Assembly (NCBI RefSeq): GCF_003384725.1
Contig: NZ_QNVV01000008.1
Location: 144,446-208,445 of the forward strand
Source: Chryseobacterium pennipullorum
GTDB taxonomy: Bacteria; Bacteroidota; Bacteroidia; Flavobacteriales; Weeksellaceae
Direction: 5' to 3'
DNA length: 64,000 nt
In this document: in pieces, positions 46,524-54,462 of the stretch
How the letters are laid out: the number at the start of each line of letters is the position of its first letter
How positions within the stretch are numbered: position 1 is the first letter of the stretch
Notes under the pieces: generated by a model
Database searches by the model: none
What the model was told of the DNA's origin: nothing
What the model saw: only the letters and a program-made list of their open reading frames with translations
Position numbers and translations under genes: made by a program

Positions 46524-47219
46524 ATGCTTAAAATTATATCAACATTTGCAGTCATTCTATCCCTCAACATTGCTGCACAAGAAATTCCCATTAAAGACAA
46601 CAACCTCAAAACGGCTCTCTTACAGCAGTTCGATCAAAACCATAACGGAAAATTAGAAGTTTCAGAAATAAACACCGTACCCGAACTGAAACTGGATGAA
46701 AAGAATATTTCCGATTTAAGCGGTCTTGAACACTTTCAGAATTTGAAAGAACTTAATCTGCGCAAGAATAATATTTCAGATTTTTCCCTTGTAAACAAAC
46801 TTACAAAGCTTGAAAATCTTTATATAGGTGACAACAATAAAATTGGAGTTCTAAATTTAAAAGGTTTGGTTAATTTGAAAGGTATTTATGCTTTCAGATT
46901 GGGATTAACCAAAATTCAGTTAAACTCTAAAAACATAAAGTACATTTATTTACAGGATAATTTATTTACTGACTTCGACACCAGAAAATTTCCAGCCCTC
47001 CACACGCTTAATCTTGACGGATGTAAAACACTGGTCAACCTTGATCTATCAAAAAATAAAGAATTGGTACAATTGTATCTACTCGATACATCAATAAAAG
47101 ATCTGGATATTACGAATAATAAAACCCTAAAAACATTCTATATCGAAGATTCAGTAAAATTAATTAAAGATGCTGATCAGGAAGCAACGAAACGTGCGCC
47201 TATTATTACCGTTAAATAA
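46524..47219 (+). CDS. Secreted leucine-rich repeat protein with an EF-hand-like loop
   Basis: A 231-residue protein with a signal peptide (MLKIISTFAVILSLNIAAQ), an EF-hand/dockerin-like calcium loop (DQNHNGKLEVSEI) and about six leucine-rich repeats (LKELNLRKNNISDFSLVNKL and following units). It is exported, so it probably acts in the periplasm or outside, in contrast to its cytoplasmic defence neighbours. It binds unknown protein or surface ligands. It has higher GC and a smoother codon pattern than the nuclease genes on its left. Confidence 0.78.
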   Translation: MLKIISTFAVILSLNIAAQEIPIKDNNLKTALLQQFDQNHNGKLEVSEINTVPELKLDEKNISDLSGLEHFQNLKELNLRKNNISDFSLVNKLTKLENLYIGDNNKIGVLNLKGLVNLKGIYAFRLGLTKIQLNSKNIKYIYLQDNLFTDFDTRKFPALHTLNLDGCKTLVNLDLSKNKELVQLYLLDTSIKDLDITNNKTLKTFYIEDSVKLIKDADQEATKRAPIITVK

Positions 47220-47256
47220 ACACAGTCACAATAAGACAGCATATAAGTAAAAAAAA

Positions 47257-48060
47257 ATGATTACCATACAAGAACTGCTTTATAACAGAGGGTTAGAAAA
47301 GAATGTAAAAGTTAAAATAGTAAGGCACAAAGACGGAAGGCAGAATTTATATGATCTTTATAAGAATCACCGTTCAGAATTCCTTGCTTATCAGAGTTCA
47401 CAATCTAAAGATGTTTTTAAAGATGTCGATTACATCGTTTCGTTTATTGGTGAAGAGGGGATCTTCGCTCGATTTATAGGTGTATATCAAATTACAGACA
47501 GAAAAAAGTTTGCTGAAGACTGCTTCCATTATGAAATGATAGAAGTACCTGAGCAATATGACGATCTTAAAGAAAGGGTTATTATCAAGTGGAGCAATGC
47601 TATTTCCTGGCATCAATGGATAAAAAATGAAATGGAAGTCATAGAGATCAAACCCGGACTTCATTATAAGCAGTTTACAGATTATTTCGATTTTATTCTA
47701 AGTTTTAGCGAACTGAAAGAAATAGTAACCAATCAATACAGCGACTGGAAAAAGGTACTTTCCATCACAAAGGGTGTGTATCTTATCAATGATACCCAAA
47801 CAGGCAAGCTTTATGTAGGATCAGCATACGGTGAAAATGGAATCTGGGGTCGCTGGTCAGCTTACGTTTTAACGAATGGTCATGGAAATAATAAGATGCT
47901 AAAAGAACTTCTTGATTTTGACCCTTCACATGGTAACCATTTTCAATTTTCAATTTTAATGCTGCTTCCGAAAACGATAACTGCCGACGAAGCCATCAAA
48001 AAAGAACGTCTTTTCAAAAATAAACTTGGAACTAATTCATTTGGTCTAAACAACAATTAA
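47257..48060 (+). CDS. GIY-YIG nuclease family protein
   Basis: A 267-residue protein. The C-terminal domain has KGVYLINDTQTGKLYVGSAY (GVY...YVG motif), the catalytic-type Arg in GIWGRWSAY and a Glu in AIKKERLFKNKLG, so the GIY-YIG nuclease core is complete. Residues 1-150 form an unassigned domain also found fused to GIY-YIG in other bacteria. Possible roles are restriction, repair or a homing-type activity; context favours defence. It is convergent with the following gene, leaving only 4 bases. Confidence 0.82.
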   Translation: MITIQELLYNRGLEKNVKVKIVRHKDGRQNLYDLYKNHRSEFLAYQSSQSKDVFKDVDYIVSFIGEEGIFARFIGVYQITDRKKFAEDCFHYEMIEVPEQYDDLKERVIIKWSNAISWHQWIKNEMEVIEIKPGLHYKQFTDYFDFILSFSELKEIVTNQYSDWKKVLSITKGVYLINDTQTGKLYVGSAYGENGIWGRWSAYVLTNGHGNNKMLKELLDFDPSHGNHFQFSILMLLPKTITADEAIKKERLFKNKLGTNSFGLNNN

Positions 48061-48064
48061 TCAA

Positions 48065-48904
48065 CTATTTTATTTTCAATTCTTCAATTAACTCCAATGC
48101 CCAGGCACTAGGAAATTTATTCAGAAGTGTGTAATACGGATATTTTCCCGAAAGAAACTTTCTTGCTTGGGTATAATGCGTAGTGCTTGGTCTATCGTCA
48201 AGATCGAACCCTAATTCAATTACCTCACTTTTCTTATAGGTTTTTCCCTTTATTGCTATAGAGATGTAAAAATCTATTTTATCATCCGGAATCATAAAAT
48301 CATCATCCTTACTTCTCCTATCCTTTTCTACAATAAAAAAATCATTGTACATTCTAAGATATTCAGATAAATTAATCTTTTTTCGCTTAACAAAAGGGTT
48401 AGATTGATACATGATTTCAAACCATTTAGATAAGGTATCATTGTCTACCTCCCATTCTTTGGCGATGTCAGCCTGACTAAATTGAATTTTCTTGTCAAAA
48501 AACTTTATTATATCTTCTTTTGAGTAAATAAGAGTTTTTTTCCTAATTGAAATTAATGTCAGGATATGCACATACTGTAAAATAAAAAATCCAAAAATTA
48601 AATACAGAACCTTTTCACTGCTGGAAATAAACCGCGTGATATCATCTAGTTTTTCTATACCTGAAGACAAGTTATTGAAATTAAATTCGCTTATATTAAT
48701 GTTGTTATCTTCTGGCATATTTTCATTACAATAGTGTTTATACCTCAAAATAAAATCATTAAAATTATCTGGTAAATCATCTTTATACTCACTAAATCGA
48801 TCTGCGATAAATTTTGGATAAACCATTGAAGAATACTTTTGATAAGCAGAAGATTCTAAAGAGTATTTTTTTTGATTTAAATAACTTAGCAATATATCTA
48901 TCAT
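48065..48904 (-). CDS. Uncharacterised 279-aa protein with a central hydrophobic segment and HTH-like region
   Basis: Start taken at 48904; an upstream in-frame ATG at 48940 would add 12 residues. Residues about 95-120 are hydrophobic (VLYLIFGFFILQYVHILTLI) and may be buried or membrane-spanning. Residues about 140-175 (FSQADIAKEWEVDNDTLSKW) look like a helix-turn-helix. I do not recognise the family. It follows a 44-aa basic protein gene by 50 bases on the same strand, and the two may be co-transcribed. Confidence 0.55.
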   Translation of the reverse strand: MIDILLSYLNQKKYSLESSAYQKYSSMVYPKFIADRFSEYKDDLPDNFNDFILRYKHYCNENMPEDNNINISEFNFNNLSSGIEKLDDITRFISSSEKVLYLIFGFFILQYVHILTLISIRKKTLIYSKEDIIKFFDKKIQFSQADIAKEWEVDNDTLSKWFEIMYQSNPFVKRKKINLSEYLRMYNDFFIVEKDRRSKDDDFMIPDDKIDFYISIAIKGKTYKKSEVIELGFDLDDRPSTTHYTQARKFLSGKYPYYTLLNKFPSAWALELIEELKIK

Positions 48905-48954
48905 TTTATAAGACTTTAGAAAGGGCACCATTACAGGCACCCTTTAATAAATAT

Positions 48955-49089
48955 TTACTTTCCTTTTTTAGCCAATACACTTTGAGCTTTTGCTGCAAAG
49001 CTTCCTTTAGGAGTTACTCCTCCATTCGATAGAACTGTTGCTTTTTGAATTCTTGCTACAGCCGCTGCAGTAATTTGTTTTTTTGACAT
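48955..49089 (-). CDS. 44-aa small basic protein (KGSFAAKAQS type)
   Basis: Minus-strand frame of 45 codons starting MSKKQITAAAVARIQKATVL and ending KGSFAAKAQSVLAKKGK. Small proteins of this pattern (basic, a conserved NGG and KGSFAAxAQS core) recur on Bacteroidota mobile elements. Function unknown. It is preceded by a TACCTTTG -7 box and followed by the 279-aa gene. Confidence 0.6.
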   Translation of the reverse strand: MSKKQITAAAVARIQKATVLSNGGVTPKGSFAAKAQSVLAKKGK

Positions 49090-49113
49090 TTTTTTTGTTT
49101 TAAAATTCTTTCA

Positions 49114-49121
49114 CAAAGGTA
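49114..49121 (-). promoter_or_regulatory. -7 box upstream of the 44-aa protein gene
   Basis: TACCTTTG on the minus strand matches TAnnTTTG and lies 25 bases before the start codon. The nearest TTG is only 14 bases upstream, so the -33 element is weak. Confidence 0.4.
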
Positions 49122-49239
49122 ATTACTGTAAAAATCAACTAGAAAACTTTCCCCGATAGCCTCACTAAAAAAATCATCATCATCATTTAAAAAGAAATTA
49201 AACAATTAATTATTAGGTATAAAACTCTATTTTTACTCA

Positions 49240-49443
49240 ATGGAAAACAGAGATTTACTCATCATAAAATATCTATCAGAAGGCTATAAGGTCACAGAAA
49301 TCAGCGAACAACTAAGCACCCACCACTCCATCACAATCAGTGAAAGTTTAATCGAAAAAAGATTAAGTGCTCTCCGGAAACAGTACCAGGCAAAAACACT
49401 TTTTCACTTAGCCGTTTTACTCACCAAGGAAAAAATTATTTAA
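49240..49443 (+). CDS. Small LuxR/GerE-like helix-turn-helix protein
   Basis: A 67-residue protein that is almost entirely a four-helix HTH of the LuxR type (IIKYLSEGYKVTEISEQLST, then SESLIEKRLSALRKQYQAK, then LFHLAVLLTKE). It has no sensor part. It is a likely DNA-binding regulator of nearby genes. The last 8 bases overlap the convergent end of the exonuclease VII-like gene. Confidence 0.65.
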   Translation: MENRDLLIIKYLSEGYKVTEISEQLSTHHSITISESLIEKRLSALRKQYQAKTLFHLAVLLTKEKII

Positions 49444-50704
49444 AAAGAGTAGCCAATACAAAACCAACAATTAACGAAATAATCACAGCAATAATAATCT
49501 TGGAGTAATCCCCTTTGCTTTGCTGAACTTCTGTAGTCAGTCTGGAATTTTCTTTCTGTAAAGATTCCATTCCTGCTTTCAAAGATGCGGTCTTCTCATT
49601 AATAACAGATTGCAAATTCTTTTCGTACAGTACGGATATTTCTTTTTTATAATTATCCATCTCCAGCTGTCTTTGTTTTTGCTGTTCAGTGAAGTTTTTC
49701 TGTGTATCAATAAGTTGCTTAGAAGAAAGCTCCTGTAGTTTCTGAAATTCTTCCGTCTTTTTAGCAAGTTGCTGGGACAATGTTTTCACTTGCTCAGTAA
49801 ATTGCTTGCTGACATCTTTTTTAACCTCATCAATAAGCAACGCTCTCGAATTGGACTTTTCATGTAGTAGCTTCTCTACAATAGCGTGTAGACCCGCTCC
49901 ATAATCATGAGGTAGATGAAAACGCTTATCTGCGAGTTTATCCAAAAGGGTTTCATCCACGGTATGTCCTATGGCCGTTACCGACACTGCCGGTAAATTG
50001 ATAAAGAGTTTTGATAATGTAATATTATTAAAGGTTTCCATGCTTTGGCGATCCCCTCCTCCTCTGACTAACGCAATAATATCATAATCAGATTTAGAGA
50101 CCTCCTTCAGTTTTTCTGCAATAGATGTCGTAGAAGTAATGCTGCAGGTATATTCAGAAATCTGAAAATATTTCTGCGAAACATCAAGTCCTTCAGCAAA
50201 ATCTCTTTGAACAATCGCATTATTCCCATAAATATTCGCAATTCTGATAGGCTCTTCTTTTAGGATTTTATTTCTGATTACCGTTTCCAGATCCATTGAT
50301 CCTTTTTCCAGTTTTTCCTGTATAAGTTCATACCGTTGTAACTCTTCTTCCGAGATTGCTTTCTCTTCCTGTTGTATGATTTCATCTACCACAAACCTTA
50401 ACTCAACAGAAGAGTTCTTTATACTTTTTTCAATATACCCACGTAAAGTATACACCTCATTATTAACAATCTTTGTTCTTAATAATGCTGAAATTCTAAC
50501 TCCTATTGAAATATTATCCGATTCCGAAAATAAATTATCGTAATAGTAATTACCATAAGATTTACCTCCACCATATGCATACCTACCTTTTAAATAAATC
50601 AGGGTCGTAGTAGCATTAATTCTTAAAGCATTGCTAAAAAGACCTAAAATAGAAGCTGGAGAATATATTGAGCTATTAATATCTAGAGACTGCATAATAA
50701 TCAT
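49436..50704 (-). CDS. Exonuclease VII large-subunit-like protein with coiled coil and C-terminal membrane anchor
   Basis: A 422-residue protein (an ATG three codons in is an alternative start). Residues 150-275 match the catalytic core of the exonuclease VII large subunit: ALVRGGGDRQSMETFNN (212-226) and SVTAIGHTVDETLLDKLAD (241-259), with HLPHDYGAGLHA in place of the usual TPSAAAE. A long coiled coil (290-395) and a single membrane helix (400-420) follow. Normal XseA has an OB fold first and no membrane anchor. No small subunit (XseB) gene is next to it. Possibly a membrane-tethered nuclease in defence (inference). Confidence 0.7.
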   Translation of the reverse strand: MIIMQSLDINSSIYSPASILGLFSNALRINATTTLIYLKGRYAYGGGKSYGNYYYDNLFSESDNISIGVRISALLRTKIVNNEVYTLRGYIEKSIKNSSVELRFVVDEIIQQEEKAISEEELQRYELIQEKLEKGSMDLETVIRNKILKEEPIRIANIYGNNAIVQRDFAEGLDVSQKYFQISEYTCSITSTTSIAEKLKEVSKSDYDIIALVRGGGDRQSMETFNNITLSKLFINLPAVSVTAIGHTVDETLLDKLADKRFHLPHDYGAGLHAIVEKLLHEKSNSRALLIDEVKKDVSKQFTEQVKTLSQQLAKKTEEFQKLQELSSKQLIDTQKNFTEQQKQRQLEMDNYKKEISVLYEKNLQSVINEKTASLKAGMESLQKENSRLTTEVQQSKGDYSKIIIAVIISLIVGFVLATLFK

Positions 50705-50832
50705 ATTATATTACAAAGTTATTACATTTTAATGCCAGTTTAAAAGTGGATTTTATTATCAGGTATGATAAATCAGTTTAATAGTGATATATCAAAATAA
50801 TTTGTATTTTTAACAATAAACTAATAACCAAA

Positions 50833-51777
50833 ATGACACAATACATTTTTGATACGAACTATTATCGAAATAAATACCACGAACTTAGCAATATAAATGA
50901 TTTTGACAAGCAAATTATTATAGAGAAAGAGAAGGGCGTAAAAGTTTTATTTCCCACTATTGTTGGACTTGAATTATTAAATCATTTTCAAGATCCTGAT
51001 GCTGTTTCTGGGATATGTTATGATTCATTAAAAATATTAATGAAACATGCTTATAATAATGATGGATATGCAATAGTTCCGACAATATATCCGCTTATGT
51101 GTATGGATTTGTATAAAAAAAGATCAAGTTTAGAAGATCTGAATATGAATGTGTTTAACTTAAGCGCACAGGTTACACAAAATAGTCTACAAGAATTCAA
51201 TAAAAAGTTCCAAACCTACCTATCAGACGTCCAGAAATATATTGTAACCGAAAAGAAAATAATCATAGATAATATTCAAGAGAAATATATTAAGGAGCTT
51301 AGTCCTGATAGCAGTAATCCTGACTGGGAGATTTTAAAAAATGATGCAAAACTCAACAATGAGTTTAGAACTTTTATTAGAAATAAGGACATGCACAAAA
51401 TTATAGGACTTTCATTTATAAAAATGGCTGCGGAACAAACTCAATCAGATGAGTTACCATTTGACAAACAATATTTTGAAAATATTTTCATCAATGATTA
51501 CAAGGTTTCAATAGATTTTTTTATTGAAAAAATTCTAAAAAAATTAGTAGATCTGCCAGAACTTGAAAATTTCTACAATCCTGCATCAGACAAGAAAAAA
51601 AGATGGAATAGTTTTTACGATATGCAACTTATTCTTGCAACTGAATTTGAAAATAAGTGCAATAGAAAAACAATCTACGTCACTTCAGAAGCCAAAATCA
51701 TTAAAAGCTTCAAAGATAATGGAAAAGAAGATTTAGTTATTCATAGTGATGATTATGATACCTTTTTAAGAAGCTAA
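50833..51777 (+). CDS. PIN-like domain putative ribonuclease
   Basis: A 314-residue protein. The N-terminus reads MTQYIFDTNYY (Asp7), an acidic residue follows at Glu48 (GLELLNHF), and the C-terminus has SFYDMQLILATEF (Asp263) and TIYVTSEAKIIKSF. This matches the PIN nuclease layout with a long helical insertion. The gene is 2 bases upstream of a DUF6615-like gene, so they form a pair. Not a typical VapC toxin: it is twice as long and there is no antitoxin gene. Confidence 0.6.
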   Translation: MTQYIFDTNYYRNKYHELSNINDFDKQIIIEKEKGVKVLFPTIVGLELLNHFQDPDAVSGICYDSLKILMKHAYNNDGYAIVPTIYPLMCMDLYKKRSSLEDLNMNVFNLSAQVTQNSLQEFNKKFQTYLSDVQKYIVTEKKIIIDNIQEKYIKELSPDSSNPDWEILKNDAKLNNEFRTFIRNKDMHKIIGLSFIKMAAEQTQSDELPFDKQYFENIFINDYKVSIDFFIEKILKKLVDLPELENFYNPASDKKKRWNSFYDMQLILATEFENKCNRKTIYVTSEAKIIKSFKDNGKEDLVIHSDDYDTFLRS

Positions 51778-51779
51778 AA

Positions 51780-52535
51780 ATGGAGGTAGGAATTTGCCAT
51801 GCTTTTGCTGCATGTTCACGTGAAATATTACATTGGCAGAATAAACAGGCTAATGTTAATGAAGAATCAATATCCGATTGGCTGTTATTCAAATTAAATG
51901 ACCTGAATTCTTGTATCAAATCTATACAATTTACAAGATTTGAAGAGGCGAGATTTACCGGCGCAGATTATGAATTATGGGTTATTGATGACAGGCATGG
52001 TCATAGATTTCGAATTCAGGCTAAAAGACTCCGAAAAGATTATGATCATTACAGTAGTATCGGATACAGTAATAGCCATAATATGCAAATAGAAAAACTA
52101 ATTTCGGATGCCCAAAGAGTAAATGCTATTCCTCTTTATGCTTTTTATAATAATGAGAATTTCCCCAGTCGATGTCCTTTAGTTTCTCAAGAAGGAATGT
52201 ATGTGGCTAGTGCGGAGGAAATTTTCGATAATGTCATTAAGCCAGCGAAGTCTTTCACATCGACAGAGAAACTTATTTCACTATCTATACCTTTCAAATG
52301 CTTATTTTGTTGTGATTTACAACATGAAGTTGATTTTGATACTTTTCTCAAAAGATATTTTAAAATGATTGATAGTGAGAAAGGAAAGATTGATATTCGA
52401 AAACTACCAGCATATGTTACCGAACTTCTAACATTTTCAAATGAAATTCCTTCTTGGTACTACAAGGAATTTGAAAGAGATTTTATCGAGTTTACAAGAT
52501 TAATCATTGTTGATAATAGAAATAAGCCAGTATAA
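51780..52535 (+). CDS. DUF6615-like putative PD-(D/E)XK nuclease
   Basis: A 251-residue protein. FEEARFTGADYELWVID (Glu56, Asp63) followed by RFRIQAKRLRKD (Gln80-x-Lys82) gives a nuclease-like E...D...QxK core of the DUF6615 type. The rest is helical with three cysteines in CLFCCDLQHE. It begins 2 bases after the PIN-like gene and is certainly translated with it. The pair probably acts together, one sensing and one cutting, but which does what is unknown. Confidence 0.6.
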   Translation: MEVGICHAFAACSREILHWQNKQANVNEESISDWLLFKLNDLNSCIKSIQFTRFEEARFTGADYELWVIDDRHGHRFRIQAKRLRKDYDHYSSIGYSNSHNMQIEKLISDAQRVNAIPLYAFYNNENFPSRCPLVSQEGMYVASAEEIFDNVIKPAKSFTSTEKLISLSIPFKCLFCCDLQHEVDFDTFLKRYFKMIDSEKGKIDIRKLPAYVTELLTFSNEIPSWYYKEFERDFIEFTRLIIVDNRNKPV

Positions 52536-52592
52536 AATTTAATTATATTCTATTTCAAAATGATATTAATGAAATAAAAATCTCCAATATCT

Positions 52593-53912
52593 ATGAAAAA
52601 TTATTATTGTATAAACTTAAAATTTAGAGATCAAAGAATTTCCGATAAGATTCATCATGCACATTTATTCATTTCCGACGAAGAGATGTATTTTCAAATA
52701 ATTGATGATAGTATCAATTCTCGTATTGACCTTTATTATTCACTATCCGAAAATGCACTAGGCTTATTCGAAGAAAGTTTTGAAATAGTAGATACTGAAG
52801 TTTCTCTTATATTTGATAAAAGTAGAGTTTATAAATCCATTTCTTTTCAAAGTGATGGCAAAAATCGTTTTTTCACTATCTTTCTTAGTAATGTCTGCAT
52901 TATCAAGGATAACATTCACAAGGAATTTATCAATGAAGGTATTGCTTATCTAAATAGAAATGGACTCAAAGTTGTCAATTTATTTTATTCTTTTTTCACA
53001 AATCTTGGTAATAAAAATTTATTTTCCATATCCCGGATGAAAGGTATGTCAGACTATTATAAAATAGATAATTTGTCATATAGACCTGAGTTAGAATTTA
53101 CAGACAATGAACGAAGATCAAGTGAAGAATTTACTGTAAAGAAAATGGGGACTATTAATTTCAGATTTGAAGAGATTGAATTTGAAGAAATTAGATATAG
53201 GCTTCAAATAATCTGCAACTGTCTTTCATTCTTCTATGGAATAAGAGTAATAATAGATAAATTAGTTTTTAGAACTGAGAATTATATTTATATTTTTAGA
53301 AATATGGAGCCTACAAACCAAACCTATGTCTCAGATATGGAAAGTGTTTCGGAGTTTCTAAACAAAAATTATAGAATAGAAAAATTTCTAAAGAATGATT
53401 GGTATTCAAATTATATTAAAAATGAGAAAAAAATAACAAAAGCAATAGATAATATTCTCCATGCTAGAGAAGTAAATCCGGCATCTGCTTTTCTCCTATT
53501 ATTCAACATTATTGAAATTTTTAATATTAATCAAAAGCAGGAAAAATTTAGTTTCAACACAGATAAGAAAATAATTTCTGAAAACTTATTTGATACTTTA
53601 AAACTTTATCTAAATAATAAAGAGGATGAAGCAGAATTTGAGAAAAAACTTAAAGGAGCTATCGACAAACTTGAGTTTAAGCCTTTCAAAAGTCCTCTTG
53701 AAGAAACTTTAAAATTAAGCAATATTGACTCATCAGCTTTTGGTTTTAATTTTGGAACATTAAAGAAAACCAGAGATAGCATTACACATGGGAGCCTGAA
53801 ATCTATTAAAGAAGATGATTTGCAATCTCAAGTATATTGTTTACGAAAGATTGCAATATCATTAATATTATCTAATCTTGGATTTAAAGATGAACTTAAT
53901 AATAATATTTAA
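52593..53912 (+). CDS. HEPN-domain protein, ApeA-like
   Basis: A 439-residue protein. An N-terminal beta-rich region (about 1-200) precedes a helical C-terminal HEPN domain with the catalytic pattern Arg394-x4-His399 (TRDSITHG). Overall size and layout are those of ApeA-type abortive-infection proteins, which cleave RNA when triggered by phage. The N-terminal match is by architecture only. It stands alone, 57 bases after the PIN/DUF6615 pair on the same strand. Confidence 0.6.
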   Translation: MKNYYCINLKFRDQRISDKIHHAHLFISDEEMYFQIIDDSINSRIDLYYSLSENALGLFEESFEIVDTEVSLIFDKSRVYKSISFQSDGKNRFFTIFLSNVCIIKDNIHKEFINEGIAYLNRNGLKVVNLFYSFFTNLGNKNLFSISRMKGMSDYYKIDNLSYRPELEFTDNERRSSEEFTVKKMGTINFRFEEIEFEEIRYRLQIICNCLSFFYGIRVIIDKLVFRTENYIYIFRNMEPTNQTYVSDMESVSEFLNKNYRIEKFLKNDWYSNYIKNEKKITKAIDNILHAREVNPASAFLLLFNIIEIFNINQKQEKFSFNTDKKIISENLFDTLKLYLNNKEDEAEFEKKLKGAIDKLEFKPFKSPLEETLKLSNIDSSAFGFNFGTLKKTRDSITHGSLKSIKEDDLQSQVYCLRKIAISLILSNLGFKDELNNNI

Positions 53913-53990
53913 ATTACATAACCAAGAAAACTTCATTTTTGTTAATACATTATATCTTTTCTGAGACATGATGTATTAGTAAGAATTATC

Positions 53991-54349
53991 TTATTCTGGT
54001 TGAACTCGATGTGATTCCCATTCTTTAACATGTAATAGCAAGGCGTAATCTCCTTCATTATTCCAAACAAAACTTTTAAGATTCCAATAGAAAAAATGAA
54101 TGGTATTTTCTGTTTTTTGTACACTTTTGTTACTACCTTCCTTTGTGTATAAAACGACCTTATCACCTTTTTTGACCTTTTTATCCGGAAACCAATAAGG
54201 ATGTCTTACTTTATTAGATACTTTTCCTGAAGATGTATAAGTAGTATCTAAGATTAAATATTCACCAATATCAGTATCTTCTAATACATTTAGTACTATT
54301 CTCTCACCATCACTTCCGGGATTTATAATTTTGTCAATTTTTACTTCAT
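53991..54349 (-). pseudogene. 119-aa beta-rich protein gene lacking an in-frame start (one-base deletion after ATG)
   Basis: A minus-strand frame of 117 sense codons runs to a TAA at 53991 and has convincing protein composition (ERIVLNVLEDTDIGEYLILD, RHPYWFPDKKVKKGDKVVLY, NTIHFFYWNLKSFVWNNEGD). It has no in-frame ATG. An ATG at 54349 is one base out of frame; one extra A directly after it would give MKVKIDKIINPGSD and a complete 119-residue protein. The fold looks like a small beta-barrel. Function unknown. It follows the HEPN gene in convergent orientation. Confidence 0.6.
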
Positions 54350-54462
54350 AGTATTTTTATTTAAAATAATTTATTAATCGCCATTCTATATAGCTTTAAC
54401 AAAGGTACAATCATTCTACGCAATGTATTTACGTAATCAAAAATGACATGATTTTTTTTCAA

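Noticed and set aside
50833..51777. VapC-type toxin-antitoxin system
   Set aside because: The PIN-like protein is far longer than VapC and there is no small antitoxin gene upstream; the partner is a DUF6615-like protein downstream.
53943..53978. Inverted repeat TAATACAT/ATGTATTA as a regulatory site
   Set aside because: It has a 20-base loop, lies at the convergent gene ends and has no T-run; it may be a weak terminator but support is thin.
53942..54166. 74-aa minus-strand frame
   Set aside because: A shadow of the better 119-aa frame at 53991-54349; its composition is poor and it runs into a hairpin region.
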